Below, one piece after another: positions 1 to 11,300 of a stretch of 64,000 bases of DNA. Every line of letters begins with the position of its first letter. Position 1 is the stretch's first letter. The notes under the pieces were generated by a model. That model did not search any database and was not told the origin of the DNA. It worked only from the letters and a program-made list of their open reading frames with translations. Both the position numbers and the translations under genes were made by a program. This DNA comes from Latrodectus hesperus (lineage: Eukaryota > Arthropoda > Arachnida > Araneae > Theridiidae), in assembly GCA_037975125.1 (NCBI GenBank), contig CM075860.1, positions 20,979,589 through 21,043,588 on the forward strand. Direction: 5' to 3'.

Positions 1-1250
1 GAAATGTCAGCAGAAAAAATACTATTTAATTTACTTTATTAATTATTGTAATTTTAAGAAACATTTTTGAAAAATTATTAAAAAAGGATATATTGCTACC
101 ATCTATTAAGTATTTTAATAAAAACAATGTTACTTTTATTACGAGTTATGTTTATCAGCTGTAACATTTTTTAACTTTCATTTCTTATAAATTTTTATAT
201 TTAACTGTTGTAAAATTTCTTTTAACCTTTATCTACCTAAAAAAGTATTTTATTTAAGAATCATAATATATGAAACGTGAAAAATATCTCGTTAACAAGC
301 GATGTCTCGCAAAACAAGTGACAAATAGACATCGTGGCATCACATGAAGATCTTATCATTGCCTTCTTAAAGAATGAAGTCGCTCTGCTGACAGGTAATT
401 TACTAAATTTAATATACACTTCTTCTGACATAAGATATTTGAGTTTTGTACTTATTAGGTTTTTTTTAGAAATGTGTTTTTATATTGTAAAAGTTTAGTT
501 TTAAAAATGTAGTTATATTTGTTGTTGTAAACACAAAATTTTAAGAAACATTAATGTATATAGTGTTGGAAAGATATAATTGGATTTTCAAATTCAACAT
601 TTTGAATTCAAATGATTACCAAATTACATCAAGTTTTTTTAAGTTAAATAAATTATTTGAACAAAAAAAAGTCTGCATATTAAATTTCAATAGTTTGGGT
701 AACACATTAATATCCAACAGGTTGGATCAAAAAAGTGTTCCATCGGTCTGTAAAAAATATTAGCTTGAAATGAATTGGCCATTGCAAGTCTTGTTTGTCT
801 TAACTCTGACCATCACTGGAACTCAAAGAAAACTTTTTTGAGGAATTCGAATTCATTAAGATTCTTTATAATACCATTTATTTACTATAAACCAGAAACA
901 CGTGACCATTTTCACAATTTTGAAAAAAAAAACATTCATTTTCAGAGAATTATAAAAAATAGCATTGATATCCTTGCTTACAAAAAGATGATCGACTAAA
1001 CATAGGACTGAGTCTTTGAGAAAATCCATATTCGCTTAAGATGGAAACTTAGGTTGGACAGTGTTGCCAAATATCACATTTAGAAATCAATTGAGTATCT
1101 GAATTTGAGCTCACCTTTGCCTAGTAGTAAGTATAGTAGTAGTATTTCTATATAGTACAAGATTTCGAGTTTAATCTCAATCATTGTTGTAAAATGGGAG
1201 ATACTGATCATGCCTGTTATCTGGATAAGAGCTTGCGATTTTTCTAAATT
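1..1250. other. AT-rich non-coding DNA
   Basis: No gene is supported here. The open frames at 554-763 and 775-999 are short, biased by A/T composition, and show no domain, signal peptide or repeat structure. I see no terminal repeats or RNA gene. Confidence 0.6.
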
Positions 1251-1400
1251 TTCTTTCTTGGGCTTTGTAAGTGTGGCCCACTATCTATGAAAACTCTGCT
1301 CTGATGGAAATTCACGTGTGGATATTAAAATGACTTGCAACGGGGTTGCTCACTGCTCGATATGAAAATATCCAAAGGTTGGACTTAAGAAACCTAGAGT
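1251..1400. repeat. Diverged interspersed repeat unit, copy 1
   Basis: The core at about 1271-1320 contains CCCACTATCTATGAAAA and resembles the core at 5401-5445, which has CCCATTATCTATGAAAA followed by a similar AATT-CG stretch. A weaker relative may lie at 1800-1925, sharing a GTGGATATTA segment. I do not recognise the family. The resemblance is by eye and only tens of bases are well matched. Confidence 0.35.
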
Positions 1401-1447
1401 TGAACAGTACGGTTCTGAGCAAAATATTTCGGGTTCGATAAGAGCCA

Positions 1448-1551
1448 CTGTTAAACAACATTGAGATAGATGAACTGTTAATCAACATTGAGATAGATGA
1501 ATTGTTAAACATCATAGAGGTAGATGAATTGTTAAACATTGAGATAGATGA
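1448..1551. repeat. 27-bp tandem repeat, about 3.9 copies
   Basis: Three full units (1448-1474, 1475-1501, 1502-1528) and a 23-bp fourth unit (1529-1551) follow one another. Each reads roughly YTGTTAAACAACATTGAG followed by ATAGATGAA. The 27-bp period is a multiple of three, so the minus-strand frame stays open and shows nine-residue repeats such as FNNSSISML. That open frame at 1312-1611 is a by-product of the repeat and not evidence of a gene. Confidence 0.8.
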
Positions 1552-2613
1552 TCCCCTTCTGCATTTTGCACACACGTCTGTGTGAATTTTCCAGGATTTC
1601 ATTTCTTCCAACTCATGTATATGCGTGTCCGTTTATAAAATATTTTTCCAAGGGGTGTAAATGTCTTTTTATGATCTTTAATATATAGTGTTAAGTCTTC
1701 TATAAATTCGAATTCACAGTGGACTAATAGTAGGTGGTTTCTTCAGAGGCAAAAGTCTCGAATTTGGTTTCAGCTACAGATGAACAATAGGTGTTAGTTG
1801 TATTTCTTCTTTCTGAAGCAGATCCACCGATATGGTTACTAGTGTCTCTGTCGTCAGTTTACGTGGTGGATATTAGAAATGCCTGGCAGCAATCTTTGCT
1901 TAATAAGCTGTTAACTACTTGGTGTCAAACGAAACAAAAAGTGACTGGGAAGTGTTTATAGATATAGTGAGAATCTGCACATCACATTTCAAATTTTACC
2001 TTTTGTCTAATATTGTATAGATTTCAAAAAATTCTCATCTTAACACACATTCATTTATCTTTGTTTTCATGTGTAGTTTTACAGGTTAATTAATTCTCTA
2101 TTAAATTTCCAGAAAAAAAAATCCATCGTCTTTTTGTTTCCACGTTTGCTTAACATATATTCTGATTATTTCACTTTCACAAAATCATTTTACTCTCATG
2201 TCAATGCTTGTAGCTGTAACTAATTTTAAGAATAGTGCCACAAATATTTTTTAATGGTTTCTCTTTCATATATGTCTATAACAATGGAAACAAACTTAAA
2301 TGTTTTCATACTTGATTATTTTTTCAATAAAATTACCTCTAGTAGCTAAGCTATGAGAGACATGTTATTAGATACTGCGGCAAACTTACTAATTAATCCT
2401 GAATACAAATTCTGGGTTTTTATCAACACTTTTTAAATTTTTTAAACATTTTAAGGACTACATCGTAAAATACTCGTTAGAGCTGTAATAAGTCATTTGG
2501 GTTTGGGGAGACAAAAACGTGCTTGACATATGATTTTCAAAATTTGTAATCTTCAATTGCCCAGTGAGTAGTAATATATATTTTCGTTAATTGCGTAGTT
2601 CTTATTTAATATT
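1552..2613. other. AT-rich non-coding DNA
   Basis: No coding potential or RNA gene is visible. The stretch near 1800-1925 may be a decayed relative of the repeat at 1251-1400. The rest is unique-looking AT-rich sequence up to the target-site duplication of the LINE copy. Confidence 0.55.
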
Positions 2614-2626
2614 AACTAAATATTTT

Positions 2627-2981
2627 TGAAAGATGGAATTAAACGTAATTTGGAAAGATCCGCCTGCCCACTCTTGGTACTTTGGGGATAAACCTCGTTG
2701 GTGGCACTAGCTCAGTATCCCTGGGATACAGCAGACTGCTCTTTCACGTTTTTTGAGTGGCCACATTAGGTTCCTTTCTATTCAACAGGGCCAGAAAGTC
2801 TTTCTGGAGTGTCACTGGAGCAAGGCTGATCAGGCCTTCCCGAGACATATTCTTGACTATCTGAATTTTACTGTGAACGAGGTTTTGGAGAATCCCATAA
2901 TATTTTTAGACTTTTTAATGGTTTTTGGTCTTATGGAGATGGTTTAGCTTAGCTACACCATCTGGGATTAGAAACAACAAC
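2627..2981 (+). mobile_element. 5'-truncated non-LTR retrotransposon (LINE) 3' end
   Basis: A 355-bp insertion flanked by a perfect 13-bp target-site duplication, AACTAAATATTTT, at 2614-2626 and 2982-2994. It ends in an (AAC)n tail and carries the C-terminal end of a LINE reading frame on the plus strand (2711-2947). Just over the stop codon lies a small stem-loop, GGTTTAG-CTTAG-CTACACC, also seen at the LINE ends near 17.72 kb and 18.04 kb. The duplication, 5' truncation and simple-repeat tail are hallmarks of target-primed reverse transcription. The 5' 80 bases are not recognised. The clade (I/Jockey-like) is an inference. Confidence 0.8.
2711..2947 (+). pseudogene. LINE ORF2 C-terminal fragment (RNase H end plus Cys/His tail)
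   Basis: Open from just after an in-frame TAG (2708-2710) to a TAG stop at 2945-2947, with no plausible own start. The frame contains QQTALSRFLSGHIR, typical of the end of a LINE-encoded RNase H domain. Next comes a degraded Cys/His segment in which one expected Cys is missing (ECHWSKADQAFPRHILDYL). The end, FLDFLMVFGLMEMV, is homologous to the reading-frame ends at 17580-17726 (VIDFQTVHDIMDLV) and near 18.05 kb (CVLGLV). It is dead because it lacks the endonuclease and reverse transcriptase. The family assignment rests on motif memory only. Confidence 0.7.
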
Positions 2982-3141
2982 AACTAAATATTTTAGCAAA
3001 TATAAATTTTCCTCATGTAATATTTCCACAGCATGTTTATTATATTATACCTCTTAATTCAGAAAATAATTGTTATTATAACAATTATTTGTTTTTTACG
3101 TTAACTTTTACTTTTGCGATAAACATACTCATAAGTGATCT

Positions 3142-3213
3142 AAGAATATATATTACCGATAAAACTCGAACAATTGGTCAATTGTTCAAGTTTTATTTGT
3201 AATATATATTCTT
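3142..3213. repeat. 72-bp near-perfect palindrome
   Basis: The left arm 3142-3176 and right arm 3179-3213 (35 bp each) are inverted copies with three mismatches, separated only by GT. The arms run from AAGAATATATATTAC to GAACAATTG. No transposase, terminal duplication or simple-repeat origin is visible. It could extrude as a cruciform, or be a fold-back element or a hairpin RNA source. Confidence 0.85.
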
Positions 3214-3889
3214 GAAGAAAAATAATTTCTCCTTTAAAATATCACAAAAATTAGATGATCATAAGATTAACGTATATTTATAAATATTCCTAAGATATAA
3301 TTTTTTCTGTTGCCATTATATAATATCAAGAGTTATAAACACTATTATAATATTAAAGAATAAATTAAAATATTATATGTTATAATATTAAAGAATTAAT
3401 AAAATTAATAAATGACATTTTTAATTATATTCTTATTTGTGAGAATAAATTTCTTCTTTTCAATCTACAATAAAAAATACAGAAGAATGTTCAAGGCATA
3501 AAAATTTCAAATAAGGAAGATGAAACGTTGCGTATAATGTACTGCTCAAAACAAATAAGGGATGTTGTAAGTCTTTTTTTTATAAAAACGGAAAAGTATA
3601 TATATATATATATATATATGATATAGATAGATAGAGAGAGATCTTATACTATAACTATATATAACTTTTATTGCCTTTACTTAAGGGCTTTATATTATCT
3701 TATGCCCACAGTTTGGGCAATAACTCCTTTAAGTTTATTGGAAGCATATGTCTCCAATGATTAGTTTAAAATATTCATTATTATAATCATCTTAATCCCC
3801 ACCAAAAAGCATCTCCAATCAAGTAATGCTCATGCAATGCAAATAAATTCAACCATTTAATAAATCCAAACTTCAATTCCCTGATCTTC
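3214..3889. other. AT-rich DNA with short TA/GATA microsatellite
   Basis: Mostly A/T sequence. A (TA)n run followed by GATA/GAGA repeats occupies about 3596-3642. No gene is supported. Confidence 0.6.
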
Positions 3890-4440
3890 ATCTTTTCATG
3901 TAAGAGGCGGTTGGCGACCGAAGCGCGAGGTGGCTGCAACGGAAACGGTGAGCGATGCCAGAATTCGTCTCCCCTAAGTAGTTCCGCCAATAAAAGAAGC
4001 AGAAAGCGAAGAAAAAATTGGAAAGATATGCCGTTTCCTAGTGTCCCTAAAAATAGATAGTTCGGTCGAAATAGACTCAAAAACCTGGGGTGTTTTAAGT
4101 CATTTAAATGACCCCTTTTGGTGGTGCAGCTAAGCCACGGGGTTCTTTTTTGACGAATTTATGACGGCAGGGATTCCTTGCTGAACAAGAGAGCAACCAA
4201 AACGGTCCCATCCCGAGCGATCTGGCAACAGGGCGGGTCTAAAATAGATCTTCGAGATCACAGGGATGCTTATGTGCTCTGGATGTGTTTGCGCGACTTG
4301 ACGGACTTTAAATTTAGTTAAGGCTCGTTAATCAGCTATATTCTGCAGAGACAGTAATCCAAGATGACTTGTGGATGAAAAGTTGAAACTGATATAAATA
4401 GCGTCACATCTCAATAACACCGAGGGCTTTAGCAATGTAA
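3890..4440. other. GC-richer island, candidate regulatory DNA or exon
   Basis: This block stands out from its surroundings by lower A/T content and many CG dinucleotides. It includes a 14-bp perfect palindrome GTCATTTAAATGAC at 4099-4112 and a GGGCGG box near 4234. A 97-codon minus-strand frame (3787-4080) crosses its left edge but shows no recognisable domain. I cannot say whether it is an enhancer, a non-coding exon or the remnant of an unrecognised repeat. Confidence 0.35.
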
Positions 4441-4747
4441 ATAATAATTTTTAAGTACATTTATTTTAAAATATTTTTAAATATACTTCAAATATTTAAG
4501 AAACTACTTTCCTTATCAAAATTATGTAAGAATTGATTAGATTGCAAAATTCACGGCATTTGAACTGATGCGAGTTCTGAAAGATGTAATAATCCAAAGT
4601 AAATTCTTCCTAACATAATTGAATTTTTCTTTATTCTAAGTATTTTAATTTAATATTGTTTTAAAATTTACTAAATGCAATTATAATTTACAATTTTCAT
4701 TACAAGAATTTTTACCAGTACTTTAGTGTTTGTGTAATATATTACGT

Positions 4748-5056
4748 TGTTGTTGTTACTAATGGCACTTGGACTAGCCAAGCTCGCTATGCCTTGGATA
4801 TGCGAATTTAAGTCAATTGGGAGCGTCTTTCGTTTTAATCAGAGCACCATGAAAGTGAAGGTACGACTTTGCTCTACACACATGCCATAGGGACCCGTTT
4901 ATAGGGTAGGCAACCATTCACACCTCATTCATACAAAGAAAGGACAAAGACAGGATAGATAGAGAGAGAAAGTACATCCATGCCCGAACCGGGATTCAAA
5001 CCCAGGACCTCCTTATCCGCAGTCAGACACGCTGACCACTAGACATGTTGGGTGGC
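4748..5056 (-). mobile_element. tRNA-derived SINE, complete copy
   Basis: A 309-bp insertion flanked by a perfect 11-bp target-site duplication, ATATATTACGT, at 4737-4747 and 5057-5067. Read on the minus strand it starts with a tRNA-like head. An A-box-like TAGTGGTCAGCG lies at 5030-5041 and a B box GGTTTGAATCCC at 4991-5002. A tRNA-unrelated body follows. Its 3' end forms a stem-loop CTTGG-CTAGT-CCAAG followed by an (AAC)n tail. Related copies lie at 16173, 45720 and 47316. The tail resembles the local LINE 3' ends, so LINE-driven mobilisation is likely. It would be transcribed by RNA polymerase III from the internal boxes if still active. Confidence 0.9.
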
Positions 5057-5227
5057 ATATATTACGTAGAAACGTCTAACAAAATTTTCATTTTGAGATT
5101 GCCATTGTTCTATAGTAGAACAACACTCTTCACAACCAAAGGTCTCGCATACAATTTCAGCTGTTTTTGAAAAACGGGAAATAGTTGTACTAATGTCTTC
5201 TATATGCACTTCTATCAATATGGATGG

Positions 5228-5472
5228 CTTAGAGTTTCAGAGTCTTCTCTCTTTTGAAAAGAAAACGTGCTTCCACTATTTATTGAAAATTCTCTCACAA
5301 GGCTATTAAAGTGCTTTAAAGTAAAATTAGGTTACTAGGTTTTCTTCGGCTATAGGTGTATGAGAGTTTTCAGAGTTTCCTCCCTTGTGGGAAGTGAATA
5401 TGACCCATTATCTATGAAAAGTCCACCAGAAGGCAATTACGCGTTGACCGTTAAAGTGCTTTACACAGTTCT
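5228..5472. repeat. Two diverged tandem units of about 125 bp
   Basis: Units starting near 5231 (AGAGTTTCAGAGTCTTC) and 5360 (AGAGTTTTCAGAGTTTCC) align along their length. Both reach a shared TTAAAGTGCTTTA segment. The second unit resembles the repeat at 1251-1400. It may be an old satellite-like or interspersed repeat; the family is not recognised. Confidence 0.5.
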
Positions 5473-7907
5473 AGATCGTTAAGCAGTTCACAACATAGTA
5501 ACCAAATGATCTAGATTACGGAAGTTTAAATATTATGTATTCAATGTATAAAGTACTTGATAAAAAAAGTTTACAGTTTATGGTGGATCAAATGTTTAAT
5601 ATTTGTATCATTGTACTATGTTGTGTGTTTACAAATAAATTTAATAAAATAATTGTTAATTTAAATTCATTAATATTTAAAAGGATGTAGTAAAATTGCT
5701 TCATATAATTTAAAAAACAAAACAATGGACACACATTTCCTTTGAAGTGTTTTTTATGTTAGACTATATTTATTCTTACTTAATTTTAAATATTTTAAAA
5801 GTTTTAAATCTTAAACTATACCTGTTACTTTTCTGGAAATTTTTGTTACTTAAAAATTATGAATTTATATTTGTATGCACATTTTTACTAGCGTTATTAT
5901 TTTTTTAAAAATTCCTATATATTTATAAAATCGAAATTCTTAGTACGGCAAAAATTTTGTCTGGTGCAAGATTGTAAACAGTTGCTGGGAATGAAATGAA
6001 ACTTATGTCAGAAAAACAGTCTCTGAATAACTTAAAATATAAACTGTTTAATTTCAAAATTTTGATTTCAAAATATGTAATTAATTTAAAACATAATTAA
6101 GAATCATTTCAATTCCCTTATCGATAAATTTCTTATATCTTGATGTAATTAATTTAAACGAGGAGTAAAGTATATAGCTCCAAAAATTTCTTCATTTTAA
6201 TAAAAATGCATATGGTTCTTTCTTTCTTTGTTTTTTTAAATTGTCATCAATGCATTAAAGCTCAGAATGGATGAAAAATATGTAAGTTAACAAATCTGTT
6301 TCCTTTTATGTTCTCAGAATAATATTATTCCTTTTTTTAAAAATAAAATAACGATATTTACTAAATTTTTTTCTACTTTTGAAAAAATATTGTTTTGATT
6401 TTCTTTAGTAAATGTGTGAATTTTCATGCATTGGCAGGCAGAATAAAATAATTTCCCTTTCTATACTTAATAACATAGTAACAAAAACAAATTTTTAAGC
6501 TTCTTACAATTCATTGGATTTGTTTTCAGCTAATCTTCATTCCTGGATGCATAATAATATTTCATCAAGCTAATTGAATTATTTAGTAAAGTGTATACTT
6601 TTATGTATTAAACTTCAGAGTTTTATATTTTTACGTTTAAACTGAAACTTCAGTCAAAAAAAGATATTCATTAATCTTTAGGATTTTATTTATTTTGATA
6701 AAGCATGCATATTCAAAAAAATATATATAATGTATGTTCGAATTTTGTTTTCATTTCAATGATTTAATGTATGTCTCTTTAAATCATCATTAAATTAAAA
6801 TTTGAAAATTATTTTTGATGTAAAATTTCATGATAAACGTGATGAAGATGTTAACATATTTAGAGTATTTTATTCTTCATGTATCAGTATCAATGGTATC
6901 TTATATCATCTGAATGCGCTTCAAATTTCTTCTTATTTGTATGCTTTACTTATTATGTATATTCTTAAATCTGTTTTATCGACATAATAAAATGTAAACA
7001 TTTTAAATTATAACTTATTATTTAGATTATATGTGTCATTAGAGGAACTTGATTTATAGATATAAGTCAAATAAGTGTATAAATTACTTAAAAGCCTATT
7101 ACACAATATTTTAATAATAAATTGGCATGTCTATTTAAATAATAGTTATGAAGTTAAAATTTTTATCTCGCTAAGGGTTTTTGCCACTGGGGTAATGTAT
7201 TTGGTTACAAAACATGGATGCTTTCTCTTGCACGAATAAAAAAGAATAATTGCAGAATAGATTAAGAACAAATAGTGGTTAAAAAGAGGAGAAAATTGGA
7301 TGAAAATAGTGCAACGAAAAATGTTTATTTGCGAAATTTTATGTTGTCCAAAACGGAAAATAAATTTTCAGTAAGTTTTGCTGATACCTCAAATATAACT
7401 GATACTGAATATTTGATATAAGTAAAGGAATTCTATTTTTTTTATTGTTTATTTATATTCATACCTTTCAGTTGCAGTTATGTAATCCACAGATTCGAAT
7501 AGGCTTATAAATTCTAACATATCTTCTGAAATGATTTGTAACTGTTTTTAATGAAATAAGGGTAATGTAAAAAATTTATTTAATTTGTTTTGGATTTGAC
7601 TTTTTAAATTCATTATTTGCGTCAGTAGGTTCCAAAATTAGGTCCAAGATTCCCAGGAGGTCATTTCGATTGTTATATGGGATCAATTCAAAATTAACTT
7701 GTCCAGGAGTTAAATTAACTAATAGTGATTCTCAGTGGCTTAGAGGGTAAACAGCCTATGAAGATAAATTATGCCTATCATGTTAGTAGTGGTTATTTCA
7801 TTATTAGGAGTTAAAATTTGAACTTCCGAGCTAGAGTAAGATAAATCTATGTATCTTCGTATACGTTCCGCATTATGCGAAATCTTAAGTTCCGAGATCT
7901 CAACTTC
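5473..7907. other. AT-rich non-coding DNA
   Basis: Long A/T-dominated stretch without coding potential. The open frame at 6802-6987 has no supporting feature and I regard it as chance. No RNA gene or element ends are visible. Confidence 0.6.
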
Positions 7908-7966
7908 TAAAATATTCTCAATAACCCTTATTACTGTTATTACTAATTGTTATTGAGAATATTTTA
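7908..7966. repeat. Perfect 18-bp inverted repeat with 23-nt loop
   Basis: The left arm TAAAATATTCTCAATAAC (7908-7925) and its exact reverse complement (7949-7966) flank a 23-base loop. No transposon context is visible. Confidence 0.85.
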
Positions 7967-9159
7967 TTGGTATTGCTTTGGAATAAGCGTCCATTAAATT
8001 GTTATTATGTTTCGTTGACTTAAAAAATGTATGTATTATGTAAATATAAGTGATTACTATGCATTACATAAATATAAGTATGTAAACTGTTGGCAGTTTT
8101 TGTTAATTTCAGTTTTAAATATATCATTTTCCAGAAAAAAATAGTCAATTAAAATTCAAATAGAAATGAAAATATTATTTATTGCTTTATTAGTTTTTAT
8201 TTAATCTTTTATTTACTTATTTCAGGTCATTGAAAAATAAGTGCTAAAAAGGGAGAAACAGTTCATCAGGAATATTAAAATTTCGATTTTATACATCTAG
8301 TTCACGTTGAAGGTAACGTTGTCTTTTTATGTCAACAATGTTTCATCCACGAATCAATGAAATGATACCATCACATGGTACATCTTAAGGTGATCATCAT
8401 ACTCATATTTGAATTACTTTCCAACTTTAAGGAAAAAATTTAAAAAAAGAGCCACATATTAAATCTATATTTAGTGTTCATAATGCAATTACGAATTTTA
8501 CACTAGAGACTGCTTATCGAATTTCGTTACTCATCTCTAAACCTGGGAAAAGAGTTTAATTAAATTACTGAAATTATAGAAATTTTAAAATGGATCTAGA
8601 AAAATATGACAAAGATAGAAAAAGATTAGGTATGTTTTACTGAGTAAAGATATTGTTTGTTAAAGAACAAATGAAATGAGTGAGGATATAAAAATATAAT
8701 ATTTAAAGAAAGAAGAAAATTCTTAATACAAATGCATGAGCTAAATTTGAGAAGCAGTGGAAAAAAGTCGTATTTTTGACAAGTAAAAAATATATTGATG
8801 ATATGATTTTGTGTGGGGAGATGTCTGTATGTCATTAAAAACTACAACCATCCCCGAAGTGTATGTATATGGCATAACAATTGCTTAAAATTGTGGAGCA
8901 ATAAGAATCAAAAGTGTTTCTTGTCCTTTTTTTATATTCACTATGCAAACCTGGTACCTAAAAGTATTTCGCTTCTTCTAACTGAGTAGTAAATATAAAA
9001 AAAATATAATAGATCACTGCTATAAAAACGAAAGATGAATATGAAAATATTTTCTAACTATAAATATTTCATAAAGAACAAAATAATGAATATGTAAAAC
9101 TTATATTTTTTAAAAATATAAGATCATCCTCGAAAAAAACTTTCTAAAAATATTCTTGA
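7967..9159. other. AT-rich non-coding DNA
   Basis: No gene supported. The minus-strand frame at 8626-8835 is short and unlike any family I know. Confidence 0.55.
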
Positions 9160-9487
9160 ACTATTTGATATCTTCAATTATTTTTTTGAGAGACTAACCT
9201 AAAATATGTGAAAAATGATATAAAGTGATTATTTGTTATAGTAAAAATGAATAGAAATGAGGCTATTTGATAATTTAAAGATTTTTTTGAGAGACTAACC
9301 TAAAATATGTGAAAAATGATAAAAGGTGATTATTTGTTATAATAAAAATGAATATATAGAGAGAAATGAGGCTATTTGATACTTTTAATGATATTTTTGA
9401 GAGTGAATGATATTTTCTAATCTAATATGTGTGAAAAATAATGTAAGGATATTACTTGTTACAGTAAAAATGAATAGAAATGAGGCT
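9160..9487. repeat. Three-copy tandem repeat, unit about 101-110 bp
   Basis: Units begin near 9180, 9281 and 9391. Each has a TTTTTGAGAG start, an AAATATGTGAAAAAT middle and a GAATAGAAATGAGGCT end. The first two units are nearly identical; the third has diverged and carries small insertions. A partial preceding unit end lies at 9160-9179. Confidence 0.85.
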
Positions 9488-10227
9488 GCTTCCATATGAA
9501 ATTGTGATATTCCAAAATGACTACTGCACGTAAATAGTTTAAGTTTTGAGAGTAAGCCCTACCAAAGCAACGATCAAATTCACACTGTGCCTCCTGTAAT
9601 TTCTTTCTCACTTTATAGATTCTGTCAAAATGCCAACATTCCTGCTGGTACTTTAATCCTGAAAGTATTTTATAGAAATAAAGGACCCGATTACCGTACC
9701 AAAATTATTTGCAAAAGAGCTTAAAGTGCATTTTGACTTTTACTGAAACACAAACTATTAAATGAAAAACTAGAGCACACAGGAAGTCCTTGTGACAATG
9801 TAAACCACAAAGCCACTCAAAAATTGGCTGTTTAAAACTTGAAAATGTGTGGAAACAAAAGTGCTCGCGCAGTCTGTGGAACTTGACCAGAAGAGCAGAG
9901 AAAGAAGTTTGCATTAAACGAGAATATTTGCTGAAAATTATCGCAAACTGGTAGAAACAATTTCCATACGAAATACAAATTTACCTTCCATCGAGTATGG
10001 TGGAGATATAACAACTACTGGAATTATATCATGATTTAATGAGTCACATTGATAACAACGACTTCAATCTGATTTAAGTTGTGTTATCTGATCATCTGAT
10101 TAAATAATGGTGAAAATCTTTTCATTCTCAAGCTACATCATCAAACAAATTCGCGCATTTGCAGGTTAGAACACCTTCACCTTGAAATTGCGCAATTGCT
10201 GTACTCACTATCTGTAATTGCCCCTTA
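9488..10227. other. Unassigned sequence upstream of the transposase remnant
   Basis: This may contain the decayed N-terminal half of the mariner-like element that follows, but I could not recognise a helix-turn-helix region. The minus-strand frames at 9705-9914 and 9832-10014 look like shadows. Confidence 0.35.
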
Positions 10228-10565
10228 TGCAATGCTGATGTGAGGAATAGTCGAAATCATTTTCGTCAACGGAACTGTCACTACTGGACCTTATTGTAAC
10301 ATGTTACCTAATGGTTTCTTTACAATCATACAAACCCATTCCAAATTGATTTTGATATGATGTATGCAATGGTGCTAGACCGCATCATACTCTCCAACAT
10401 ATTTGCTCTGCTGGGAGATCATTTTCATAATTGTTTGACTGGTGTCAATTATTCGGATGGGGAATGAGAATTAACCATCCACCTTATTCTCCTGACTTCC
10501 ATTCGTGTGACAGGTTTTTATGAGGAAAAGTTAAAGACAAAATATATGCGGAAAATCAAAAATAG
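10228..10565 (+). pseudogene. Decayed mariner/Tc1-superfamily transposase, catalytic half
   Basis: Several frames must be combined to see the protein. In order there is a segment like IVEIIFVNGTVTTGPY (the usual 'ISRNRIIGPYFFDGTV' region), then NGARPHHTLQ, then NHPPYSPDFHSCD followed after a stop by GKVKDKIYAEN (the 'PPYSPDLNPCDFFLWG' block, 10473-10565). The family's second catalytic Asp (QDGARPH) appears as Asn, and in-frame stops are present, so it is inactive. Terminal inverted repeats were not found. The resemblance is to mariner-type DDD/DDE transposases from memory; the exact family is uncertain. Confidence 0.6.
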
Positions 10566-11012
10566 TTTCTGAGCTGTAAAGTAGGATACAAAAAAATCAA
10601 AGACATTGATTTTCCAACACTGGAATCTGTAACTAGACATTTTGTTATATGCATTGAGTCACATCTTTGTACTTGTAGGTACGCAAATTCAAAATGTGTT
10701 TTCATTAACTTAAAATATATATCTTTTTATGTAATAGAAATAAAACACATTGATTTTCTCGTTTTTATGTCATTTACTTTTAGCTTTGAGCACTTTTTTC
10801 TGGTCTATCATATATCAAATAAATGAATTCAAAGAAAATAAAATTCTTGTTGATTTTAAAATTAGGATAATTCGTTTTATTGTATGGAATTATGATAATC
10901 ATACACTTAAAAGAAAAGTTTTGAAACTTTTCATTCTCTGTATAATGTTAAACTATTTAAACAACTATACATATTATTGTCTGAGCATTTTATAAGAAAT
11001 ATTTTCTGATTT
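10566..11012. other. AT-rich non-coding DNA
   Basis: Probably includes the far end of the decayed transposon and then ordinary AT-rich DNA. The 81-codon frame at 10750-10995 has no recognisable domain. Confidence 0.45.
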
Positions 11013-11300
11013 TTAAGCGTATTGATACCCAACTTGAGAAATGCAACCTGCGTTGTTGAAATAGTTCCCCCCCTCTAATGTCCGGCTGATTTTAGGATTA
11101 ATCCATTCAGCGCCACAAGGGTATGAGGGTAACTTATACAATGGAGCACCAAGTGGCAGTGCCATCTTTTCCCTGAAAGTGAAAGGATAGAGAAATACAC
11201 ACAGAGAGACAAAGGAACATGCATGCCTGAACCAGGATTCGAACCCAAGACTTACTACTTCAAAGTTAGGGTTGCTAATCACTGCGCAATCAGTCAGCTG
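11013..11300 (-). mobile_element. tRNA-derived SINE, second family
   Basis: On the minus strand a tRNA-like head carries an A-box-like GCGCAGTGATTAGCAACC near the right end and a B box GGTTCGAATCC at 11235-11245. A pyrimidine-rich stretch and an unrelated body follow. The body differs from the SINE at 4748, and no (AAC)n tail is seen. I found no clear target-site duplication, so both borders are approximate. The 89-codon frame across it is incidental. Confidence 0.7.

Noticed and set aside
560..1090. Weak resemblance to 37600-37730 (GGAACYCAAAGAA and GTTGCCAAAT segments)
   Set aside because: Matches are short, interrupted and not in a consistent spacing. I could not establish a shared element by eye.
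1312..1611. 99-codon minus-strand frame with nine-residue repeats
   Set aside because: The repeats come from the 27-bp tandem array. No promoter, domain or conserved part lies outside the array.
4991..5041. Possible tRNA gene from A- and B-box matches
   Set aside because: The sequence lies inside a SINE with target-site duplications and cannot fold into a full cloverleaf. The same holds for the heads at 11235, 14481, 15008, 47417 and 47991.
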